From Ephemerocybe angulata (Eukaryota > Basidiomycota > Agaricomycetes > Agaricales > Psathyrellaceae), in assembly GCA_013368325.1 (NCBI GenBank), contig JAACJK010000058.1:434001-498000 (forward strand): 64,000 nucleotides of DNA, in the 5' to 3' direction. The position numbers and the translations under genes are program-made. Below the pieces are notes generated by a model that was not told the DNA's origin, searched no databases, and saw only the letters and a list, made by a program, of their open reading frames with translations. Shown one piece after another: positions 10,636 through 20,077 of the stretch; positions within the stretch are counted from its first letter, which is position 1; each line of letters opens with the position of its first letter.

Positions 10636-12034
10636 ATGAGCGTCACCGCCCCTCCCTCACCAAACAATACGTTCGAACTCGAAGACCCAATTGGCTACAT
10701 AGCTCATGGGATATACACACCTTTGTCCCTATGCTTCGACCTGCCTATCGGGACTACACAGGGTAAAATTACCGATAAGCTGGTTCAAGGAGCCGAGCGG
10801 CTTTCTGCCAGCTTCCCTTGGCTGGCGGGTCAGGTTGTTGCAGCCCCTGATTCTCAGAGTCAAAGCGTCGCCAGGCGTCCAAAAATCATCCCCTCGGAAC
10901 GGACGATACGGATCATCGTGAAGGACTACAGCAAAAGGGCCCCTTTACCGTCTATGGCTGACCTCAAGGAGGCGCATTTCCCGTCTCGGATGCTAGATGG
11001 CACCCTCCTCACTTCGCTTACCGGAGCACCGCACTGCTTCGGAGACCCAGACAAGGATCCGTGCCCAGTTTTCTTCATCCAAGCCAACTTTATCGACGGT
11101 GGGCTCATACTCACTTTCGCCGGGGAGCACAGCGCGATGGATGGACAGGGCCTCGGCGCTGTGATGCAACTGTTCTCCAAGGCTTGCTGCGACGAGGGTT
11201 TCACAGACGAAGAACTACGATATGGCAATCGCTATCGGTTGGACGTGGTTCCGGTATTGGATCAAGAGGCGTACAAGCTTGGCCCCGAGCTTGAGCCCTT
11301 GTTGGTCGAGGCCGTCCCAGTAGTCAGAATGGAGTTCACCGTTCCAGCTAGGAAGAGCTCCTCCTGGGTATACGTTCACTTCCCAAGTTCCAGTCTCAAG
11401 AAACTCAAATCTATGACATCGGCATCCTTGACTGGAGTCCCCTACATCACGTCCAACGATGCTATCTCCGCGTTTATCTGGAAAGCCGTATCCCGCGTCC
11501 GCTCCGAACGTGCTCAAACACCAGGGGCGACCTCAACCTTTGCTCGCGCAGTCGATGTTCGTCCACACCTCTCCATACCTCCCTCATACCCTGGCGTCCT
11601 GTCAAGTCATACCTATTCGACTCTTTCATTCACTGATATATCATCGAAACCACTGGGCCACCTCGCGTCAATTCTTCGACAGGCTTTGAACCCCGAAGAC
11701 GTTCCTTACACGATGCGCTCACTCGTTACATACATCGGTCTTGATCCCAGTAACATGTCGAGAATCCGCTATGGAGCAAAGCTTGACCTTTCGAAGGACA
11801 TCTTCTTCTCGTTGTGGACCAAAATACCATGCTATGATCTTCACTTTGGTCTTGGACTGGGGCATCCGGAGGCGGTTTCGCCGGGCTCGCTTTGACCCTA
11901 TCGAAGGCTTAATGTACCTTATGCCCATGGATAGAAGTGGCGGGGTGGACGCAGCAATATGCTTGAGCGATGAGGATTTGGAGAGATTAAGGTGTGACAA
12001 GGAGTTCATGCACTATGGGAAATGGATTGGGTAG
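10636..12034 (+). pseudogene. BAHD/trichothecene-type acyltransferase, frameshifted near C-terminus
   Basis: The frame opens at ATG 10636 (MSVTAPPSP); the longer upstream frame is 5' leader. The protein is of the HxxxD acyltransferase superfamily that uses acyl-CoA. GEHSAMDGQG at about residue 165 supplies the catalytic HxxxD, and the second-lobe segment ITSNDAISAFIWKAVSR follows. Near the end, YDLHFGLGLGHPEAV replaces the DFGWG-type motif. It then runs into an early stop at 11893-11895. Frame +2 immediately continues with RRARFDPIEGLMYLMPMDR through MHYGKWIG and a stop at 12034, exactly what homologues carry. One surplus T in the TTT at 11876-11878 explains the shift. Either the gene is a very recent pseudogene or the base is a sequencing error. 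Confidence 0.75.
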
Positions 12035-12225
12035 TAGTACATAGGGAGGGTGGGGTCAACAGTAAGTGATGCATCGACGACAACACGTCGCATCTGGGTA
12101 AGTATGTATATGATGGGCTAATGTATCTGTAACAAGTTGAAGATGCTATATTGGAGATAGCAGATATGAGGCTCGATGTAAGCTCTACCGTCAAGGGAAA
12201 GTGAAGCACAGGAGAAATTTTGGGT

Positions 12226-12505
12226 TCAAATGCAAGCCGGCATCCTCCTTCCGGCGGCTCCGGAAATGGAGCAGTAGCGCTTCTCGAGGCCAACTTGCTC
12301 GTCAACCTTGCCATCGGCGGTGGCGATATTGCCGTTCCAAGACAAGTCGGTAGATATTTCGTGGTGGGGTTCGGCTTGTCCACTGATGGGTTGGGCGGAA
12401 GTTCCAGTGACCGCGACTACATAGGCTGTTAAGCGCTCAGCTCCAAGGAAAGACCAAAGCTGACTTACAAAAGGCGACGAGGGCGAGAATGAAGGTGATT
12501 TGCAT
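12226..12505 (-). CDS. small secreted peptide precursor with Kex2 site
   Basis: Two exons on the minus strand, 12505-12469 and 12425-12226, separated by a 43-nt intron with perfect GTAAGT and AACAG ends; 78 residues. It begins with a signal peptide (MQITFILALVAFSYVVAVTG, Ala-Gln cleavage likely near TSAQ), then a polar acidic propeptide. The dibasic Kex2-type site LEKR is followed by a 16-residue tail YCSISGAAGRRMPACI with two cysteines. TATAAAAT at 12594-12601 lies 89 bp upstream. The architecture (signal, pro-region, KR, short Cys peptide) is that of fungal secreted peptide precursors. It is too short for ordinary ORF detection. Function unknown; a CaaX box is absent, so a classical lipidated pheromone is unlikely. 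Confidence 0.65.
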
Positions 12506-13932
12506 GTTGGTGATAGTAATTGCGATACGGCTTGAGAATGAGCTAAAACTCTTTCGGGGGTGGTTGCTTAAAAAAATCTGGCATCCTCCAGGCATTTTAT
12601 ACCTTTTCAAGGGGCCTGAACCAGCACCGTCAAACACGCTCCATAGATCGCTCTTTCTTGTGTTAGATCTCGGCTCCATACCAGTTTAGTTTTCCTCCCT
12701 GCTTTCCAGGTGCTCTCGAGGATACTTAGCAACAGGTTTGGCAGAGGACGGTCGACAGAGTGCAAGAAGTGGGGGCTGGACTCTGTAAGGTCGGTATCAA
12801 GATAGCCAAGAGTCTCGCCAAAGGGTATACCTCGTTTAGACTTCGTTCATTCCGCTGAGTCGAGACTCGATTTCCACAATGCGAACAGGCAGAATCCGAT
12901 TTCAAATCTGAAAAAAAACTTATCGCTGCTTAGGGGAGCGGACAGCAACTAACATCAAGCTACACAGGCAAGACTCAACTTGAACGAATCCGGGAGCACA
13001 GGGTCGAGGAGCAATGATCATGACTCTGGCAAGTGGCAGCTCCGCCGCGCTCGCGCTCGAGTGTACAAATTGAAGAAATACCTGAATATGAAGATCCTTT
13101 GCTTAGGAATAGATGCTCGGGGGCTAAGTGAAAGGTCCAGATCCGTGTGGGGGAGCTTCTTGGTAGGGAGAACGAGCAACGAGGTCGAAGACGGTACCCA
13201 GTTGTGGAGGTCAGCAGGGTCTGTGAAGAACCCAAGACGAAACCAGGCGTGCTCCAGAAGCTCCAAGTAACTCACAGATATTTTAAAGGCTGGAGGATAG
13301 CTTGTAGACTGTCCGGAGATCCTCGAATCGCTAGAACTGGTGAACACGCAGTACAATAAGAGCCTCTTGCCACCGTGTCGACGTCCAAGGGCGAGGTCCT
13401 CGACAACGATTTCTATTCGAGATACGACGACGTTCTGGATCGGTTTGGGCTCGGAAAGATGAGGGTTCTTCAGAGAATTCGACGCCAAAATCTTTGGGGT
13501 TTCGTCTAGGTCCTATGGGACAATAGGGCTGAGGGGAGTCTATAGTTAGAATGAAGAAATGGCTTGAATGCCGTGAGATGATCCAGGCTTGCCGGATCAG
13601 AGCCATCATGCCGAATGACACGCCCGGGCCCGGGCCAGGGCCATGCCTGGGGAAAATCTGGGGAAGCTAGGAGTTGGCTAGGAGAGGGACTCGACTAGTA
13701 AAGGCTAGCGTCCAACTTGCATTCTCAATGGGCGAAGATATACGCATAATGCAACAAATGGAGCGCCCAACTTTTTTGACCATTCCCCAGTCCGATTCTT
13801 CCATGCTACGTTTCCATCATGATAGTATCTCTGTGCGCACACCATATAACACCAATTTATACATCCCAAATCACTTTACAAACCGCATACGTGTACCAAC
13901 CACTGATAGGAGCTTAGGGTAAGCAGAAAGCC
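12506..13932. other. intergenic, no supported gene
   Basis: Holds a 156-codon minus-strand frame (13018-13488) without family-like motifs or signal, and a GC-rich palindromic patch (cccgggcccggg) at about 13623. I see no convincing gene. Confidence 0.35.
12594..12601 (-). promoter_or_regulatory. TATA box of the small secreted peptide gene
   Basis: TATAAAAT on the minus strand, 89 bp upstream of the ATG at 12505. Confidence 0.5.
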
Positions 13933-14873
13933 TTACCACCCAATGATGCTACCATCATAATTGAAGAAGGAAGTGGTTTGCTCGAGCTTCAAATCCTCGG
14001 CCAGCTTGATAATACCTTCGGAAGATTGCTTCGTTGTAATTTGAGGAGTGTCCGGCGCGTACTTCTCCATCCAGGGTTTGATACCATCTCCAACATCAGT
14101 CACAACCCACCCCGGGTGGATGACAGAGACCGATATTCCCTCCATCTTCAAGACGGTGCCCCACTTGCGAACGAGCCTGAAAACGGATAATGGCAGTGAG
14201 CATTTATGCTGGGAAGAAATTGACGGAAACCTACATATTTAAGGCGGCCTTGGATACTGCGTAGGAGTTAGCTACGACAGGCCAGACACCTCCAACGCTT
14301 ATAGAGCCGAGGATGGAAGTGATGTAGAGAATCTTCTTCTTCTCGGACTTGCGAATCAAGGGCAAGAATGCGCGAGTAATTTCGATGGGAGTAACGGTGT
14401 TGAACTTGAGCTCTTCCAGGAACTCTTCCAAATCCCTGGAGAATTAGGCGAAGAAAGTCAACACATATTATATCAGGGGACGACGTGAAGAAGTACGCAC
14501 AAGTCGTCGAATGAAGTCAAGGGCTTGTTGATTATTCCAGCGTTGCTTATAAAATAGTCGAGGCCTTGTGGAAGGAGAGGGGTTGCAGCTTCGATGGCCT
14601 TAGCTATTTCATCTGCCTTGGTGACGTCGAGCTTAATCAAAGCAAGGCGCGACTCGGGGAACTTCTGTGACAGCGCCTTCAGGCCTTCTGCACTGTCCGG
14701 ATTCCTTGCGGTTGCGATCACAAAATTCTTCTCGTCCTTCAGCTGCGGGACAGGATAATTTCAGCGTCAGAGGTCTCGCTATGGAGTGTTATAGACTGTG
14801 TTCTCACCAGATCCTCGACAACACTAAGTCCAATTCCTCTACTAGCTCCAGTAATTAGCCAGGAGACAGTCAT
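13933..14873 (-). CDS. classical short-chain dehydrogenase, copy A
   Basis: Four exons: 14873-14808, 14742-14501, 14435-14235, 14176-13933; total 753 nt, 250 residues. Complete classical SDR: TGASRGIG cofactor loop at residues 8-15, FISNAGI, active-site Ser in ITSILGS, and YAVSK catalytic Tyr/Lys, followed by VIHPGWVVTDVGDG. The residue after the second strand is Arg (ATARNPDS), suggesting NADP(H) preference. The paralogue at 28205-29137 has exactly the same four exon lengths (66, 242, 201, 244 nt). A TATAAAG lies 119 bp upstream (14992-14998). Likely a cytosolic carbonyl or ketone reductase; substrate unknown. Confidence 0.88.
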
Positions 14874-16157
14874 AGTGATGATTGAGTTGAGTGGTCAAGC
14901 GTTGGCTCGGTAGTATGGCTTTGTTAGGAAGGATATGAGATGTGGGATGTGGGTAGTCGAGTGAGAGAGTATGCACGCTCCTGTACCCAGACTTTATACA
15001 TATTCCTATCTTGCGTGTACCTAGCACCACTGGCAGGTCTCTGGTCAGTCGTGTAGTGCTTCGCTGTCATTAATCATCCACTTACTAAGAGCGCCCGCGG
15101 GGAATGCGATAGCAGTTTAAACTTTAGACCCTTTGGCAACTGGCCCCGTATTTGGGATGTATAATGCTGAGAGCAAATTACAGTGTTTCCCCCATGCTCC
15201 CCAGAGCATGCCCGAGGCAGCCCGACCCTAAGCGTGATCAGAGGCATGGGCGCTTAAATGGGGCTTTTGTCAGCCCCATGATCAGCGCTCTTTCCAAGGT
15301 GACGGCCGCAGAACATAGACTGTGGCATATTCCCCGATTGGTGATCACACGGTCTGCCTGTTGGCTTCAGTCTGGGCCTTCTGACAACGAGGGAGATTCA
15401 GGAAGATGGCCATTGGATCAGTGGAAGGGATCAGGCGTCCTACCATTTAGCATGTCATACAGGTATGGGAAGGTTACCCAAAAGGGATTTCCATCATGGT
15501 GTCCTAGGACAATCATTCTCCTTTCCAATACAAATCAGTCTAGTCTGGTGTCCATAATTGACTTATCATGTGTGGTCTGTAAGTCGTCCTCTCAAGAGAT
15601 AGTCAGTATTCGTCAAACTTCTCCCATAGATGAGTTTCAATCGCCATCCAGGGCCAGGGCTCATCTTACACTGGTAGTAATACGGTGGTATGCTAGGTAA
15701 TAGACAGTGCTTCTAACCTCAAGCCTACCCCCACACAACTAAATTTGAGAAGCCAAAGGCCCCAGCTTCCATCAGTAAGGAAGTAGCTAGTAAGCTTACC
15801 ATCCGTCTTCTGTTCGATTCCATCTGCCCTGTAAAATAGTTCAGGCCCGCATAGCTTCCTCTATGGAAATACTTCCCCAAGTTCTCCCTTATAGATCAAG
15901 ATATGTAGGTACACACTGGCAGAGGAACGGAAAGTACAAGGTATAGTATTGGTATAGTGGCTTTATGCGTGATAATCATGATTATCACGGGGAAGGTTCC
16001 GTATGTGGGTGGTCGAAGCACTTCAGAGTCCGAGATTACGACTACGGCATGTGCGTCTTCGACTTCCTCCAGTCAAGTATAAAGGCTTGTACCTGTACTT
16101 CCATGAAGAAACGTGTTATAGTGCGGCTTCCTCCTCCCGGTCCCCGAGGCTTTCTTC
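14874..16157. other. intergenic, no supported gene
   Basis: A TATAAAG (minus) at 14992-14998 serves the SDR. A 182-codon plus-strand frame at 15152-15700 has no coding-like composition or homology features and is not called. Confidence 0.4.
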
Positions 16158-17352
16158 ATGAGCGCAAGCTCCACAGGTGGCGGGGAAGTCGACGTCGTAG
16201 CGGACGCCGTGCTTTCTGGGGTCATCACTTCGCTCGTTTTTACAGGTAGGTCAAAGACAGCTTCGCCACGCCTTGACATATCTAATAAAAAGAAGGGGTT
16301 CAACTACTCGTTGTCACCTACGGATTTGTCGCTTTCGTCAAAGGACACAAAGGGCTCAGACATGGGCAGTTGTCCTACCAGGCCATGAGTTTTCTTTTGT
16401 TTGGGTTGTTTACGTCCGGGACGCTGCTGGATGCCGCCATATATTTCAAAAGGGATCCACTTCTGCCTAGTCGTGGAAAGGAGGAGTCCCGGTATGGCTT
16501 TGCGACTGTATGTTTACGGATTTTGACCAGCCTTGTTGGAGAAGGGATCTTGGTATGTCTCCAGCTGAGGAATCAGACTGACACTGTGTTAATGGTTTGT
16601 TCATAGCTCTGTCGGTGTTTCATCATGTGGAGAGACAAACGATGGATGGTGTGGCCCCCAAGCTTCATATATTTGCTTACTTGGAGTGCGTATCTCGTTC
16701 GTGCGTTCAACAGTGGCGTAGATGACAATGCTGATTATCAACCCCACTGATTCAGTGTTCGCCATCTTCTTTCTCGTACCAGGACAAGGCCTACGAGTTG
16801 TTGCGGGGAGCAGTAACACGAGCTTCAAATCAATGTGGCTAGTCTGCTCACTGCTTGTGAGCTTGATGGTCAACACTTTGATTTCATTCAAGCTTGTACA
16901 AGCCCGACGGCGATCCCTTGCGACGCCAGGACTACCCGACCAACAAATCCGCGAGCAATTTGGATCTCCAAGTCCTGTCGCCATTCTCGTTGAGAGTGCA
17001 GTGCCTTTGACTCTCTGTGGCACTTGCTATGCCGCTATGCTTGCCGTCACATCAGCTGGAGAACCTCCACAAACCCTTCAGAGCAAGCTGATTGTGAACT
17101 ATGTTTTCTCAGCCCTTTACTTTTCGTTCGCGGTGCGTGCAGCCACCATTCTAGCCGATTCGGTCACTGACTGATCGTTCGCCCCATTGTTCTCCGCATT
17201 ATCAGGCACTTTCGCCACAGCTGATAATTCTCAGGATTTCAATTGGGAGGTCTTGGGATGGTAGCTTGAAATATGGCCCTGGCCCATTTGGACAGGGTAT
17301 GGTTACTACTCACGGCGCCGGACCGTGTATAATTTCGCTTGGACCAAGTTAA
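16158..17352 (+). CDS. polytopic membrane protein with MITE-derived C-terminus
   Basis: Five exons: 16158-16245, 16296-16552, 16607-16685, 16756-17132, 17206-17352; phases close to 948 nt, 315 residues. Family hallmarks: GVQLLVVTYGFVAFV helix, MSFLLFGLFTSGTLLDAAIY, LCRCFIMWRDKRWMVW, WLVCSLLVSLMVNTLISFKL, VAILVESAVPLTLCG, ALSPQLIILRISIGRSW. About seven transmembrane helices; same family as the partial gene at 1-819. The last residues (IISLGPS) and the stop codon lie inside a 319-bp inverted-repeat element inserted at 17330. Skipping the element, the flanks read in frame into TTTAPTAGEPVVFR and a stop at 17694-17696. The exon 3/4 junction is inferred from phase and is the least certain splice. 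Confidence 0.7.
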
Positions 17353-17648
17353 CTTGGTCAACTTGGGTCAACTTGCCCCCGCCAAATGAGCCCAAGTTCG
17401 AACCAAGTTAGGCAAGTTGCTTGGTCAACTTGATTCCCACGAGGCGACAACTTCGCTTGGGTCGAACTTGGGTGTTCGGCGGGCAAGTTGAATTGTTAAT
17501 CTACCAATTATTAACAAACTGACTTGACCTTCGCTTGTACGTGCACCAACTTGCAAGTTGGTCCAAGTCAACTTGTCTCGTTTTGGCGGGGCCAAGTTGA
17601 CCCAAGTTGACCCAAGTTGACCAAGTCAACTTGGCCCAAGCGAATTTA
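17330..17648. mobile_element. MITE-like terminal-inverted-repeat element, 319 bp
   Basis: Imperfect terminal inverted repeats of about 57 bp (left TAATTTCGCTTGG..., right end reverse complement TAAATTCGCTTGG...) are built from repeated GGTCAACTTG units; the right arm carries one extra unit. Both ends are flanked by the 4-mer TGTA (17326-17329 and 17649-17652), which contains TA and looks like a target-site duplication. No coding capacity. It lies inside the last exon of the membrane protein gene. Insertion between in-frame codons supplies that gene's present stop. Confidence 0.8.
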
Positions 17649-17882
17649 TGTACCACCACGGCGCCGACAGCAGGGGAGCCAGTCGTATTTCGATGACGAA
17701 TCTCAACAACGTCGTCCCCGCTGCCAATGATTCGAGAGGACCTACGACTACATGGTAGCACTCCAAAAGCTTATATAAAGAGGTTCAAACGATTCTCATT
17801 CCGCGCGAATAGTGATTCCAATCATACCAATAACAATTACATGTACACACTAAGGTACGTCCCGACAAATAACACTTGGTGC

Positions 17883-18841
17883 TCAGAATATCGCGTTCCA
17901 TATCGTTGAGAGAATCCCTCCAGATGACCCTGATCGGCCGACGTCCGCCTCATGCTCGTCATCATAAGAAATCTGAATGTGGCCGACTCTTGTCTCTGCC
18001 GTCACCTCATCCCTTACCGAAGTCGGAGATGTAGGACCAGAGTCCATCTCTCCAACAAATAGTTGATGGAGATTACCGTTGTCCTGGGAGAACGAGACCT
18101 GGGAGTTGACCTCATCTGAGACCTTGGTAGAGCCACAACCACACACTCCGTTGATAACACCTCGGAAGGAGCGAGGTATAGATAGCTTGATGGCCCCATT
18201 GGGGGTATACAACGCAACTTTAACCGGAAGGCGGGTCGTGCCTGGTTCACCAGAATACTCGTGCTGCAGACGCGAATTAATGTAAGTCCCAGTCCATTCC
18301 AGTGGGTCATTCCTGTCAAAGTAGTTCTACGTACCAGGTTGAAAGACACCGAGCCGTTCATTGTGTGCGCCTCGAACGCTGCAACGCGTTGCGTTTCCGG
18401 TTTATTCTTGTAGTCGGGGTCAGAGATGGAAGGGACCAATGTGACGTCTGCTTTTATTGCCCCAGTTTGTGTGCGGAGAGAGAGGTTCTTACGGCCATTC
18501 TGCGTCTCGCCAGGCAAAAGTGGTGGCAGAAGTGCAGCTGGGATTATGATTCTGGGATCGATAACCCAGTGTCCCTGGACGGCACCCATCAACTTTGCGA
18601 TCGAGACATAGTTTGTGGCCTTGGGGAGTGAGATCTGGGATGTGGATCTCGCTCGGTTTGTGTTATCAGAGGATGCAGCCTCCGACTCGGCGTAGGATGG
18701 GGGAGAAGAATGGGGTTGGTCCTATTGAAAGCAGTCAACTTCTGCCACTAGTTCAACCATGCGCTTATGGTGACCCACCGATGAAACATGAGAAGCCTCG
18801 TGTTCTTGAGACTTCTTCGTATCTTGTTCCTGAATGATCAT
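17883..18841 (-). CDS. DUF7330-type protein
   Basis: Three exons: 18841-18779, 18721-18335, 18263-17883; 831 nt, 276 residues, all phase 0. The N-terminus is polar and disordered. The domain begins with LPKATNYVSIAKLMGAVQGH, then WVIDPRIIIPAALLPPL, RKNLSLRTQTGAIKADVTLV and the second half IPRSFRGVINGVC. It continues through QVSFSQDNGNLHQLFVGEMD and GHIQISYDDE. These alternating beta-strand motifs are characteristic of the basidiomycete DUF7330 family (auto-adhesin-like fold inferred). No signal peptide. Function unknown. Its 3' end is about 235 bp from the MITE. Confidence 0.72.
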
Positions 18842-19427
18842 TTTTGAAGTTGTTGAGGTTGAGGTGGCGGTTAGGAGCCAGGAGGGAGGGCGTCTTTATA
18901 CTCCTCGAGTCTTGCGCGCAGCAAATGCCGAGATCTGCTGGACTGAGCACGACCCAAGTTCCGCAGTTCAATGCTGTGTTCGCAAGGAAGAAAGCCAAAG
19001 GCACACTTTTCTGAAAGCCCAGAAGTGTGATCCACTGATAGTCATCTGGATTCATTTACTGCGGGGAACCACAAACTATGGTCCGAGCGAAAGGCGAGAC
19101 CACTGGTTCCTGATCGACGCGCACGCTACCCCTGCGCGCACAGGCCAGTGCGACCTTTATGAGGAGAAGCGCATGAACCGAAGTCGAGTTCTTCGAGTCT
19201 TTATCCCTCGCAGCAGAATATGTGGATCGATATTCCCTCACCGTCCGGGTCCAGGCAAACGAGGACAAGCCCGCGTAGCAAGCGCCGGGTACCTTGATGA
19301 CGTCATGTGGGCGCTTTTATTGCCCTCTTGTCGCAATCTTGTCGCAGACTCGCAAGGTCTCGGGTCTAAGACAATCACCAACACAAGAGTCCCTTTTGCT
19401 TGTGCCTCTCTCACCACAACCATAACC
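18842..19427. promoter_or_regulatory. divergent promoter region with CRE/ATF site
   Basis: Lies between DUF7330 (minus) and Pmp3 (plus). A full palindromic CRE, TGACGTCA, is at 19298-19305, 123 bp upstream of the Pmp3 ATG. Such sites bind Atf1/Sko1-type bZIP stress regulators in fungi. Nothing else stands out. Confidence 0.5.
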
Positions 19428-19856
19428 ATGCAGTCCGATGCCGTCTCCTCCACCTCTGATATGTGCCTATATTTTCTGGCAATGTAAGCTCCAATTACCT
19501 CAGGCAGAACCCTTGGACTGACAAGAAGCCCGTACAGATTCATTCCACCGATCCCTGTATTTATGAGTGAGTCCAACGAACATTCTCTGGGAGCAATTTT
19601 CTGAAGTAAATTAGAACGAGGATGTGGGGCAGGTGAGCAGCCGGCGTTAAAGCAGTAGTACCTGTGGATTTCCTAAATCTGGTATGTCCTCAGACGTGTT
19701 GATCAACATCTGCCTCTGGATCTTCGCCTGGATTCCTGGAGTGATTCATGCCTGGTATGTCTTGATACCCTAAAAAATAATGATTGAGCTCAATATGTAC
19801 ATAGGTGGATCATTTCCAGGCCCACTATACCGAGACCAGTATACGCCACATATTAG
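19428..19856 (+). CDS. PMP3: Pmp3/UPF0057-family stress proteolipid
   Basis: Five exons: 19428-19483, 19538-19566, 19615-19632 (18-nt microexon), 19694-19754, 19805-19856; 216 nt, 71 residues, phases consistent. Two hydrophobic helices: MCLYFLAIFIPPIPVFM and VLINICLWIFAWIPGVIHAWW. They are joined by KRGCGAD, the exact hallmark of the family (PP...K.GCG.D..IN...PG.IHA). Family members sit in the plasma membrane and limit cation leak, affecting membrane potential and salt tolerance. A TGACGTCA element upstream suggests stress control. No single frame exceeds about 30 codons, so this gene is invisible without splicing. Confidence 0.9.
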
Positions 19857-20077
19857 AATTCCCAAGAGGATGCCTATTGGTCTATTAGCGCAAGGGATGG
19901 ATAAAGGACGACTCACTTCAAGTTTATCCCCGTCCTCGATCATATTTAAGACATTGAACTAAGTGTACCTTGCAAATTATCGAAATGTAACGCACAACGA
20001 GGGAAGGGTGAATGGTCTGACGTTCGTATATTGAAAGTCCACAATAAGGAACAGGCCAATCACATCGAAGGTCACCA

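Noticed and set aside
13018..13488. 156-codon minus-strand frame
   Set aside because: Arg/Ser-rich random-looking sequence without motifs or partner exons.
15152..15700. 182-codon plus-strand frame
   Set aside because: No signal peptide, domain or family-like pattern, composition unlike neighbouring genes, and no promoter signal; probably chance.
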